A stretch of 64,000 nt of DNA from Ectocarpus siliculosus (Eukaryota; Sar; Phaeophyceae; Ectocarpales; Ectocarpaceae), in contig FN649729.1 of assembly GCA_000310025.1 (NCBI GenBank), positions 5,112,725 through 5,176,724 of the forward strand. Reading direction: 5' to 3'. How positions within the stretch are numbered: position 1 is the first letter of the stretch; the number at the start of each line of letters is the position of its first letter. A program made the position numbers and the translations under genes. Below are positions 12,167-24,200 of the stretch, in pieces. Under the pieces are notes generated by a model. That model did no database searches. It was not told the origin of the DNA and saw nothing but the letters and a program-made list of their open reading frames with translations.

Positions 12167-12177
12167 CTGCTCACGCG

Positions 12178-15100
12178 ATGGCGGGGAACGGGGGCAAGAG
12201 GAAGAAGAACAAAAAGAAGAAGAGTAAGGTGAGCCCTTGACGCTGCAGTAGGTTGTTTGTCGCAGCCATTCGAGAGCAAGTGAACTGAAAGATGACAGAC
12301 GATTCATGCATGTACTGCGGTATGCGCTCTTTGATGAACATACCGCGGATGTACCCAGACAAACGCGTGCGTTGGTGTGTGTTCCTGTTGTTGACGCACG
12401 TCCTCTCCTCTCTCCCGCATCGGCTCGACAGGCGACGCACGCTTAGTGATGCGTGTGGTGTTTGTGTGCTGCTATCATCCATTTTGATTGGTGATGTCTC
12501 TGTGGTAAGATGTTCAACTGATTGGCAAAAGCAGGATTGGCATCGTGACGTCATGCAGTATGGGGTGATCGTCTGATGAAAGTTCCATGCGCACATGGGT
12601 ACCGGAACCTGCATACGGTTGTCCTGCCCTCCCAGAGAGAGCTTTCCCATCGCCATCCAGATACCGCCTGAGGCAGCAATCACAACTATGGTTTGGTGCG
12701 TCGCTTGTCCGCCAATCTGTTGCTAGTACTGCTGTCCAAACACAGCAGTAGTACCGCCGTAGGGTACTGCAAGATATCACACCCCCTTGGACTACTCCAA
12801 AGCTCGATTTCTGCACAGGAGAAAGATTGGCGGAGCCGAAAACCGCGGCGTTGGAGCCGTCTCGTCGAGAGCTATCTTTCCGACAAGTTTCATTTGTGCA
12901 TCATGTTCGTCGTGGAGTACCTACAGTACTGCTGTCGTCTAGCGTTGAAAGTCGGGCCAGGGGGTGTGGTATTTGTCACCTACGGTACTAGACTAATACT
13001 AGTTGGTGTTGAGCCCTGGCCCTATGCATACCTCCGTAGATAGAGAGACCGATGCAGGATTACGCAGAATCGTCTAGTTCATTTATCGTGTGCCTTGGTT
13101 TATATATTGTAGCGACACGGATTCCACCTTCCTTCCCTCAAAGTGTGCTCCGCCCTTCCGGTATTCTTACCTATCTTCGCGAAAAGCACACCCGTCTGGC
13201 ATGTATGCCTGTGTAAGATATGCATGGCCTCCGAGGACAATATATCGATATTGGCCTGGGGATCGTTTTTTTTGGGTGCATGCTGTCTCCAGATCTGCGA
13301 GAGGCAAGCTGTCTCATGCCCGGAAGGTCCCCCGGGTGTTGTGGCGACCCTGCCGTTGTAAATGTCAGCACCTTATTTCTAGGTTGGCTTGGCCCGACAT
13401 CGGCGAGAGACAGAAAGAGAGACAAAGAGAGTTGAGAGGTATAGAGTGCGAAGATACATGCAAGGGATCTTAGCCTCGCCTTAGGCGTACACCCCCACCT
13501 TTGGATGATTATTTTCGGAGGCTGCGGGCCTGCTCTATAGTGGTGTGGGCAGATTGTAGCAGCACAGTATCCAAGCACGGGAAATTTGGTCAGTATTTTT
13601 CTGCTTTCCCATGCAGCGTGTACCACTGCAAACGCCTCTGTGATCGGTCAAGACTGCAAGCTCAACCACAAGAAACCCCAACCTGCACGATGTCCTCGTG
13701 CACTAAAATTATTTCGCATTTGAATGTTGGTATTGTTGGTTTTTGCTTTGACCTGCCTAGGCCGCTGACCTGCAACCGCGGAGGAGCACGCTCACACCGG
13801 ATCAGAGGCTCAGGGTCCAGAACATGCACGAGGTATCGAGGTATCGAGTTATCGGTCAATAAATTATCAGCTTATTGGAAAGCGGCATTCGGAGATTTAG
13901 TCAACTGTGGTTCGCTTTCATGCACACAGCGGTAGGGAATAACGCCATCCCTCCCCAAGGGCAATCAATAATCCGTCACCCGGTCTGTACCCGATGGAAA
14001 ACGTGACAGTGCTCAGCCTGCCCTCGTTGCAACCATCTTGTCGGCAAGTTTAGGGGCACGGAACGTTATCAGTTGGCGTTTACACGTCAGCATTCTCGTG
14101 ATAAAATAGATAAACCATGCGCTACGAACAGGCGGGCGTGGATATGGGGAAGGGCAGAACATTATTAATAGTGGAGATGCTTGCATGTGTGCGTGTGAGC
14201 TGGCCCACGGTATGCGCTTGTACGCAGCTGACCTGTCCAAAGAGAGTGAGCAGTGTTGCGGTCGTGGTGGAGCATGGGGCCGCAAAGTGTACGCCACGTT
14301 GTCGCAATATGGACTGTTTTAAAGGAAACACGTGCCGTGTGGATCGCATGAGTTTCCCACAGGCTCAGTACAGCAGTGGTCCATGCGTGGTGCGGGTGGG
14401 TACTTGAAGTGGTTGTGGCGAGGCGGTTGTTTGTGCGTTACGATGACGACAGCAGTAGCAATTACGCCGTCACGTATCGACGTGCGATATGAACAGTACG
14501 TTGCCGGCACGTCTTGCTCGCTCGTACCGGGTTCCTTGGTGCGCGCCGCTGAAAACTGGTGCGTTCTCTGTGTGTTGGTGGTCCTGTTAGATATCTAGAC
14601 ACTGTATTCAAGTCAATTTCAGTGAACCAGCCACATAATCAAGACTCGATTTGTCAATGGAAAAAACGTTCTGTCAGATCCTAGGCGAAGTATGGGAGCC
14701 ATTCAAGACCGCCGAGGGGGCTATTCGAGGCTTGGAGACAGGCAAGCATGATGGGACATCAGCATGTGAAACACATGAGTTAGGTAGTGATTTGTCAAAC
14801 GGGTTCGCCAGTGACTGTGGGAGACGTTCTTGGTCAAGATGTTCAACGGAAGGGTATTCGATAAATCGAGGGAACCCTATTGTACTACAATAATTTATTA
14901 CGGAAGACATTCGCCGAATCAGCTCCAACATCAAAGTACTAGATAGGGGGTAATGAGCCGCGGGTGGAGTCTCAATGCCTTGCAGTAGTCTATCTGCGAT
15001 GCCGTGCAAGGTACGAGAGACGCTGCTTTCCAGGCAGCAACGCAGCAACCCAAACGCGCGATTTAATTACTGGCGGAATTTGTTTGGAGCGGATCTTCCC

Positions 15101-18100
15101 GCTGGAAGTTTGTTGAAAATATTACACATGAACGGCGGAGGAACACGAACAACACATGCTCCCTCTGCTGCAACAGCAGTACAGCCAAACGAAGGGCACC
15201 TCACAGACACAAATGAACAGTGGTAGCTTACACGAATGCACTTACAGTGCTGCTGCTGCTGCTGCTGCTGCAAGGGCAAGGGCAATGGCAATGACTCCTA
15301 TCTATCTTTCTATCTTACTCCTTATTCGGCAGTGCATGCACGCGAGAAAACACCCTGGCACCTGGCACCGAAAAGGCTCTCTTGTATATTTCTCGCGCTT
15401 GGCACAGCAGTAGGTTTTCTTCAAGGTGACCCCTCCCCACACCCCGAAGCAACACCAACAGCAATGGTACTGCCACGAGCTATGTCCATGCTCCGTCTTG
15501 TGTGGTGATTAACACCGACCAGGAGGCTGTAGTGCGCTCAGAAATTGCGGGGGCTAGAGTTTGGCATACTGTAGCCTGCAAGCAAACCGCCGCGTCTGTC
15601 TGCTGCGGTCAGTTTCTTCTATTATAGTTTTTTTTGTCCCTGGTGAAAGGTAGGTTTACAGCAGTACCAATGATCCCTCCCCACACACCGAAGCAAAAGC
15701 AATGACGATGACATCCGCCACGAGCTGTGTGTATGGCTCCGTTCCCTCCCTTCCCTCGCCAGTGCTGTCTTGCCCCTCCTAGCGGTGTTGCGTGTTTAGC
15801 TGCGTGCTTCCTCTGTTTCTCCTGGTTTGGACGAAGAAACTACTGCTGTAGCGTGTGAGTTGCTTTTCCTCTCGTCCAACTCCGTTGGACGAGGGCAAAA
15901 ATGTCCGATGAATTTGGGGACGAAGGCCTGTCAAGCACGGCCATCTATTGTCAGAGCTCGACTAAACCGGTGTGATGATGTGTGCCCTAATTAGCTTCCT
16001 CCGCACAACCCAGCAGATAGTACATCGGTGCTCTATAGAACCTGTTCTCGTCTAATAAAGGTGATAGCTTATTGACGTACCGTTCCCCGGGGGGGGTTGC
16101 GGAAGGGTCGCTCTACAGCGCGATGGTTGAAAGAGCCCGATACTTTGAGCCTTTCTTTCCCTCCGGAGGATGAAGGGAAAAAATGTCGCGCTTCGCGCTC
16201 CGCTGCTCACCTTTAACCTTGCTTCGACCGGAACGATGCTGTGCTGCTCCCAGACGCCGCGCCATGGCTGGAGCTAGAGTTCTGGGACTCCCTGGCGGAA
16301 GCCTTCATGAGGTATTTCGGGCAGGCAATCACCCTCCAGGTGACAGTCCACCTGCAACGATTACGATTTACCTGAATTGAATTTCTGCCTTGTCACCCTT
16401 CTGGGTGGACCAAAACACACGAAGGACAATAGTTTCGGTGCTACCCGATGTACCAGCAGCTTTTCTTTTGTCCCGACGCGCCGTAATACGTGCTTGCCGC
16501 AAGTACACCCAAGAGGTGGTGGGCGATGTGTAGGTGTGCTTTCGGCAATGTTGCGAGCGACAGACCCGTTGCACCTCGACCACCGTGCTACTCCAAACTT
16601 CGCCACAACGAAGCACGCCGTACGTACCCACACCGTACGTTGCCATACCACGGTATGTCAATCGTGATTACGTCACAGCTGATCAACGGCATCCTTATCC
16701 CGAATTTTAACATTGTGAATTCTCGTTTTTTCCTCCAGGTGGACACAGCAGGACTATTGAGGTCCCAGAAGGCGATAGCTAAAGCCAATGCCGCCGCCCA
16801 ATCCCTCGAGGATAGTCTTACGGACAGCAAAACGGGAACCACGGAAGCAGCAACTCCGGATGGCGATATTGGAAACCTCGTTAACAGCATCACTGGTGGT
16901 GCTAGCGTTCCCACCGCTACCGTGCGGGAAGAATCAAACAGAAGCAGCGGTGGCGGCAACGGAGACACGCAGGAGGGAGGGGCGCGACTGCAAGCCAATG
17001 ACGAGGGGGGTCGGCAAGGGAGGAGCGGGGGCGGGGGGGTGGACGGGCAGGAGTTGGAAGACGACGAAGAAAGAGGCGAAGTTTCGAATGCCAGCGAGAA
17101 ACGGCTTGAGATGCTTGCGATGGGGGCTGTTGGGCACCTCGGGAGGGCAGACCGGCTGGGAATCATCAGAAAGACGGTACCCAGGGAGAGGAGAATGGCG
17201 GTTTTGCAGCGGCTCTTTCACCTGGCGCAGGGTGAGTGTGTCAGCAGCGTGTTGGAAGTGATGCTGTGCTGCCGTTGTGGTTTGCGGGCGAGATGTTTTC
17301 GTTTGTGGTGGATCTGGTGACACAGCAGTCCATGGGGCGGGCGTTGGAGTATTGAAGGCGACATTGGATGTTGCATGACCTTTGCTGCTTGAAGATTAGC
17401 AAGGAAATGGTGATCAATAAGATTTAGCAGCATCGACGTCATACGATACGTTTGCCATGTTGGGAACGACAGCGGTGAAGTTGCAGGCATGACGATAGAA
17501 GTGCTTGCGGGGGCCCGGTGGCGAAAGTCTAAAGTATGTATCCATTACGTCTCTACTTTCTTTCGGGACAACCCACATCAGGTGTACAGAGTAACCGATC
17601 AGCTTCGATTAGGGTGAGGCATGGCTCATCATGGTAAATATGCTTCACAGGACCGAGGCTGGTTTGCTGGAATTTCGCTTGGTGCGAAAGTGTTGCATGA
17701 CAAAAGGAGTGCTTGTTTACTGGCTGCTTCACCAGCCTCGAGCATGATGGGTTCCCTGAGCGCGTTTTTTTTCTTGTACTTGTACGCAGCCCCTGCCGAT
17801 GAGGTGGAGCGACTTGTCACCTGCGTGAAGGAGCTCAAGAACAACTCTTCGCCGGCAGAGATTAGGTACGGTGTAGTGTGGCGCGTCTGCAATCATGCCA
17901 TGTGTTGTGCCGCACCTAGCAAAATGTTGCAGGCCATTAATAATATTGCGTGTGTGAGGTGTGTTTGTCGCGACATGTTCTCGTTGCTTAGAAATAGCTC
18001 CCGGCATCGTCTGGAGGCTATCTTTGTGTCGCCTGCATGCCAAACCATGGCGTCGCAGACCGTCTCGTACCGAAAACCTTGTTGATAGGACTGCAGACCC

Positions 18101-19111
18101 CATGGCGAGCCGTGAGAAAATCACACATACTGCTAATGTACGTAGCGATAGCGCACTCTGTCATTGTTGCTAAATAACTAACCTGAAGAGTGTTGTGGCG
18201 TGTGCTGCTGTTGTCTTGGCCCTGTGCGTGGTGCACGAAGGGACGTTAACCTGCTCAAGACATGGCAGGGCGTACGGGAAGAGCGAGCCCCGGCGTGGGA
18301 AGAGGCCACCGAGCAGGTACGCATTTGTGGTCGAAGGATTTTGATATTCCGCCCGCACGCAAGACATGATCATGCTCGTGGCGCGCAACATGGCGGTAGC
18401 GCAATGCTTCAGACCAAAATCTGACCAGCTTTTGTTGGGAAAGCGTTGTGGCATCGTCGGCCACATGAGCAGCCATGTGTCGTACACTCACTCGGCATGG
18501 AAACAAATAACCATGGGCATATGCACTACTTTTTGGGTGACTTTGATGTATTCGCCCACGGCTGCAGGCCTACTGACCGTGATCAGTTGGTAACGGCATG
18601 CCTCTAGTTTAGCTTTGTTTCGTGGGTCTTGTCCCGTGGATCTCCGGCGCTCTGAATGTGTTCCGCGTAGGGATTTAAGTTCTGTTTTGTTGCTTGTGCC
18701 AGCAAGAGAAGCACGGAGTTGAATTACAGGTGTGGCCGTGGCTCAAGGGCCATTTTTTATATCGTGTTGGTAATAATGCCGAAGCGTGTGGTACGAAACC
18801 CGTTTTTTATGTCCCCTCTCATGGCGAGAGTCTCGCCTAGCATGGAACCATCAAGTAGATATGCCATTCTCTTTCCTGTCTTTGTCGATACCACGCTTGA
18901 CCTATTCACGTTTCATGAATAGGTACGACTTGCTGCGGCTGCTGCTGCTGCTATCGGAGCCCAAGAATCTTTGCCTGCAGCCAAGGATGGCGACGACGTG
19001 ACTGCCACAAGGAACGCTGAGGATGTCACCGATACAGAGACGATGCAAACGGATTCCACGCAAGGAGTTCGTGAAGGTTCTGTCGACGAGAGATGTAGCA
19101 CTGTCGGATAG
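12178..19111 (+). CDS. Unknown protein with lysine-rich N-terminus and acidic middle region
   Basis: Exons that fit by splice sites and phase are 12178-12228, 13761-13832, 16254-16339, 16739-17231, 17790-17865, 18241-18316 and 18923-19111 (TAG at 19109-19111). At least one exon is missing between 13832 and 16254, because the third exon begins in phase 1 while the second ends in phase 0. The protein begins MAGNGGKRKKNKKKKSK, probably a nuclear or nucleic-acid-binding basic patch. Further on come STLTPDQRLRVQNMHE, a hydrophobic helix WLELEFWDSLAEAFMRYFGQ, a long Ser/Gly/Glu-rich linker, and helical segments (RLEMLAMGAVGHLGRADRL, RMAVLQRLFHLAQ, DEVERLVTCVKELKNN). It ends in an acidic tail after an alanine run coded by GCT repeats. 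Helical content after an acidic linker suggests a scaffold or complex subunit. I recognise no family. The intron pattern makes a real gene likely. Confidence 0.72.
15246..15272 (+). repeat. (CTG)n trinucleotide repeat
   Basis: Eight CTG units in a row, within an intron or gap region of the lysine-rich gene. A similar GCT run at 18933-18950 is coding (alanines) in the last exon of that gene. Confidence 0.85.
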
Positions 19112-21240
19112 CTGATGAGGGTTGTTGATGGCATTGTGGTCAGACCCCTTGCCGTCTTGTGGTGTGGATCGACTTGCCCCATAGCCAAGAACAAGCCTGT
19201 AGATGAGGTTGCGACCGTTCATCGCGATTCCCCCCTCCCGAGAACTATTAGGACTGGGTGAACGTAGACGAAAAATAGGTAGGGTACGAAGACAAACACA
19301 GCACAACACTCGCGGAAGAAAGGGACCGATTCTAAGTCTTCGGGGTCCGGGCCATGCGAGGCTGGAGGTGTTCAGCTTCCGTTTTTTTCGGTAGCGAGTT
19401 GACCGAGAGCGTGTGCTCGTTGATATTTCCTTCAGCGGACAAATAGAGCTAGAACAGCACTGATGGTACACTTGTGAAAAGACCAGCAGTGGCTGCATGT
19501 ATGGGTTGTGTGCTGCCTCCACCGTACGTGTTGTTACAACATCTTGGCCTGACAGCTCAAACCATGTGAAGAAAGTTCGAGAGCCTCGACGTCAGTTGAA
19601 TGTTCTGCAGAGAGGATTCCGGGGCAAGGCCGTGGCTGGATAATAGTGCCTCCGTGGCACTCACTTTCCTCAACGAGGTGGCTATTACTGCGAAGATTCA
19701 TACACTGATGCGAAATGACCATCCTGTGTGAAAAACGGTAGGTCGGGTAGGCAGAGCGCTCAACTTGAGCTATGGGTTCAATGCGCCTCGTACGTGGTTG
19801 TCGACTACGGCACGATACGGGTTGATGCCTCCCTCGGTAGCTGAAGAGAGGGAAGATTTGGAATCCTTTCACGTCCATGACGGCACCCTGCTGCGGCAAT
19901 GTTGAGCAAAGCTTCAATTAAGCGAGTGTGCACCTGGAAGGAGTGACAAACGGCTTTCTCGCGATATTTTGTTTGAAGGTATCCATTGCTCCAAGCAACA
20001 GAAAAATATCTTGAATCGCGCAAGAATGTCAGCACACGCAAGCAATCCGTTCCGGCACCGAGAAGGTGCTCGGAGTTCGCACCCACTAGAAACTATGGTT
20101 CGAAATTTGAATAGATTCTTCGCTGGCAGCGTTCGCCAGATCCGCCACCATCCATAGACTATACCCCCCTCTAAGCTAAATATCGGTATTGACTTATGGG
20201 ATCGATGTGGCAACGTCAAGCCTGCGTAGCTTTGGTTTGTTCCAAACAACTCAAAGGTATTGGCCAATTCAACGTGACACCATCTTCTATATCATTGTCC
20301 AGGCGCTACTCTCAGCTTGCTGTTGTCTTCTCCGTTTGCCCTCCACCCGTTCTTTCCACGGCGGTCGGACGACCTAGCGCTGTTTACCGCCAAGCCTTTG
20401 GCTCGCAATCCCGCGTCCCGGCGCCTGACGGTCCTTTCCATCCGTCGTTTCTTCTCCCATGGGTCTTCTTCAACGATGCTCCTAAACCCCAAGTGTCCCA
20501 TCGACATACTCCCTCGCAGGGCGGCCGCTGGAGGTGTTTTTCCAGTATTTGCTCCCCCCACGTGTGGGGGCTTCTCAAGAGAGCTATTTGGACTGTTGCC
20601 ACCACCGTGGATCTTTAGTCGTGATGGCGATTGCAATGGCGATAGAGCACTCTTGGGCGCTGACCTGCAAGGACCGGTTCGCCGGCATACGGTGAAGGCA
20701 TCCACAATCCAATTTCACAACGCTCGAATGCATACGCGGTCGTTCAGCGGGAAGGAGTCGGCGCGTTTCCAGAGTTTGCACTTCGCATATCATAACTCTA
20801 TCAACTAGGGGTACATGACAGGGGGGTAGAGCACAAGATATTCGAAACGGCTCGGCCCTCCGAATGGGTCACGAAGTACTCCGTACTCTGTTAGGCTTCA
20901 TCAATGGAAGCGTCTGGTGGGGTTGGGAGTTCTGCACGTCCGTGGTGCTGCCTCAACTAAGTTTTCGGTTGTGATTCCGCTCATTATCGCACTGGAACCG
21001 TTGTGTCTCAATTGAGACTCAAACTTGCCACCCCCCGTTCCAATCTCGCTAGGGTTTGAGCTCAAAAATGTTGTCGAATACACAGTTCTGCTCTGTGTGG
21101 ACTACTGTGGGCCTCTTTTGGCTACTACAGGTGCCATCTCAAATCCCCTACCAGCGCGACATGAGGCTTTCTGGGTCGTACGCAGCTGCTCTTGAAAGTT
21201 ATTGCGAGATAACGTCGAAGGCGTGCGGGGGGGGGGATTC
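19112..21240. other. Intergenic region between converging genes
   Basis: This separates the stop of the lysine-rich gene from the stop of the coiled-coil gene. Between about 20290 and 20705 both strands stay open. The minus-strand reading is rich in Arg, Ser, Lys and Gly and the plus-strand reading rich in Arg, Pro and Ser, so an unrecognised exon is possible. I found no splice partners or motif for it. Nothing else stands out. Confidence 0.4.
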
Positions 21241-24200
21241 TCACAAGGACGCCGATAGGGTCCCTTCGATTTGCGCGCTCTGACGTCGACCCGGCAAGAT
21301 TTCCTCAGCAAGCGCAAGTGCCGCCGCTGACCTTGAAAATCGAGAAAATCGTGACATCAACAGCGACAGGTAGCAGCGAACCCACACGTCACAGTCAAAC
21401 GCGTTTCGAAACTCTGGACAGCGTGGCGAGCGGGTGGGTGTCGAATGTGACACATGAAAGAAGTACAGGGTTTATGGGCACGGGATACATCGTCTATGTA
21501 CATTGCGAAAATATTACTATCGTGGCAACACAATACTACCGTGATCGCGCCATCCTTAAAGGGACGGTCACCGCACACTCTAGGCCTGGAGTGTCTCGCG
21601 GAGCAAGAAAACAATACTAATGCGGCAACCTTCGCCTGCGATAAATGGCAATACCGGTCTACTTCCAGAACTATCACCATTAGACTACAGTACACTTCGA
21701 CGAGAAGCACGATCTCTCCCGAGGCGGTAGCCTAGGCGACCTGTGGCTGAAACTGTAATGAACAACCTCCTGAAGTCAACCCATACCACTACAGGACTGG
21801 TGATGAGTAAGAACGCCGTCATAATTTTCTCCAGACGCATATCCCGCGGATGGTACTTACTACCTACATACCTGTGGACCTAGCCTCCAGGGAGTGGGTC
21901 CTGGCTGTACGTTGGGAGAGATTTTTTGTTTGGTGGGGACCTAATAAAAATAGGGTGTAGACTACAGTAGTCGATGTTGTTCGGTGGCGGGCTTCAACCG
22001 TGGGGATCGAAGGCTATCATCCAACACTGTGAACAAGTTCGAAACCCCAGCATCTTCTGACCGCTGTTGAACCATGCAGGTCGCAAGACACTTCTATCTA
22101 ATCCACGCCTTCATTCTGTCGAGCATTTTCATCTCCACTTACAGTTCACACTATGTCGTCCAAACACGAATTGAGTCGGAGAGGGGACAAAGGGCTCTCG
22201 GTAAAGAAGGCCGCGGTGCTGTCAACGGTACTGGCGACACTCACCCTGGCTTGCCCTCCCGGTGCAGGAGGTTTTGATCTAATCCACGAGAGTCCATCTT
22301 ATTCCACCGCTCTGTGATTCGGCTAACTCTGGCCTGCCAGGCTGCTCCCGCCCCCTGTTCAGCACCCGCAGCAGCAGTCAACAATCGATGTCTACAGTTT
22401 GTCCCATCAGGTACAACTTGAACAGGCATGCAATGGAATGCGGACGATCAACATATGTACACAATGTGAGGAAGGAACATGCATTCTGCACGAACACACG
22501 GAATTGGTTGATGCAAGAAATTAAATCGGCAGGAATAGACCGAAGTGCCAAACCACGTCCTCACCTGTCTGTGCGGCAGTCCTGAAATATTAGCGTTGTC
22601 ACGGATCAAGAACATTTCCAAACCAGGAGGGGCGGACTTCGACCCCAGCAGCGTTCTATGGCGTTCAAAAGGTACGTGAAAGGGGTCCTGCAGCGCTGTC
22701 GATGTCGATGTCGATGTCGATTCCATACTTGTTGACCAAGCCTGGGACGTGCTGCCGAAGCTTCCGGCAGTGCTTTCTGATTGTGACCCCGATGATAAGG
22801 GCACTGAAAGCACTGAAGCCGTTGGTAACTTGGGCTCGGACCTCGACGGACAAATCGCCCGCATAACCTCCTCGGAGCGCCTCTGCCACCGGACTTGGGA
22901 ACCGGAACGTCGGTACCGCGAGTAACAAATCATAATCCTTAGGGTTCGGCAATGGTCTCTATACAGTAGGTAGGTGAACACCCTCACCCAGCATGACATG
23001 AAAAACGAAAACTTGTACGGTCGCCGAAAATATAGACGAGTGGTGGCTTAAAAGGGTACTGCTGACATCGAGACGTTAGCACTAGCTGAGTACATGAAGG
23101 TAGGGTCAGGGTTTTAGGGAAACGTGGTTGACAGCTCCCGTCAGCATGTTGCACTGGCTGGTAGACATCAGTTCATCTCAACAGTTCATCAGTACAAACC
23201 CCGCATGAAGAACATTTCAAACGTCCTTGCCTATGGACCCATCACCCATCGTTTATCCCATTAAGTCACAGGCAATGCGCGCGTTCGCCAATTTAGAGGT
23301 ACGGCTTGTACATCTACCGTGGGACCAAGATGCTAGGCCCAGGACATCGATGCACCCACTCACGCTTGAGACTATTAAGTCTTCGACCCTCTTCCCGCTC
23401 CTTCGATGTCATCTCTCGAATCTCGCTCAGGCCGACACTCTGGATGACGCCATAGACAACCGAAAACTCAGATTGGAGTCGTTGCAGAAGCGTTGTCCCA
23501 TAAGCTGCAGAGGAATGCCATCATCATCTCGTTTCGAACCAAGACGTGAGTGGTGGACATTATTCGGAAAGTATACTAAATATCAAATGGAGAGTCTACA
23601 GCTGTGTCACGCTTGTTGCCTTCATGTAGTGTCTCTCCTTGAGCTGCTCTGGGGGGACCAGGATCACACCCGAGGTATCTCCTCCCTGACCCCCCACATT
23701 CCTTCTTGGGTGTATGCGTTTGCTCACAGCAGCAATAGTACCGTCAGCAGAAGAAGCAGCTAACCGTCTTGCGCCTATCATTCGAATGCTGCTGTTGTGT
23801 CCAAACCAGCTGTTGCCGAACCCTTCACATCTCACGGACTCTTGTTGTAGGAGCAAAACGTATAAAACTTAAACTTTACAGTAGAAGAATGGAGGTGCTG
23901 GTGTGAACGCGTGCTCCACGTTTTTATACGCTTTGGTGAATGTGTTCTATAGTGTTGTACTATGATGCACGCTTATACATGATGATGACGCGCCTGCCAG
24001 ATATTTTCACGTGCCCTGAATGAACTCAGGCATGCGTTCCCTCTTTACAAATGTTGGATTTTGTCGCGTTAGCGTGACCGCTTGCCGTTGGATAGGCATG
24101 TAGACTATTACTGTTATCGTTGCCAATGTTTGGACGTAATATGTATTCCCTCAGGTGTTGACGTACCGGTACACCTTGCTTCTCCAGCTCTATCTTCAAG

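Larger units (their letters stand above)
10824..12177. other. Intergenic region with C-rich tandem repeat
   Basis: The stretch from 10.82 to about 11.82 kb is AT-richer than its neighbours and shows no supported exon. A short TTAGGGTTAGGG stretch lies near 11480. From about 11.83 kb the sequence becomes C-rich and repetitive and includes the assembly gap, described separately. Confidence 0.5.

Noticed and set aside
11752-12307. Long open frames running through the N gap
   Set aside because: They exist only because the gap and the C/G-rich tandem repeat contain no stop codons. Their proline- or glycine-rich composition is that of the repeat.
16588-17166. 192-codon minus-strand open frame rich in Ser and Pro
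   Set aside because: It is the complement of the large exon of the lysine-rich gene, which has good acceptor and donor sites on the plus strand.
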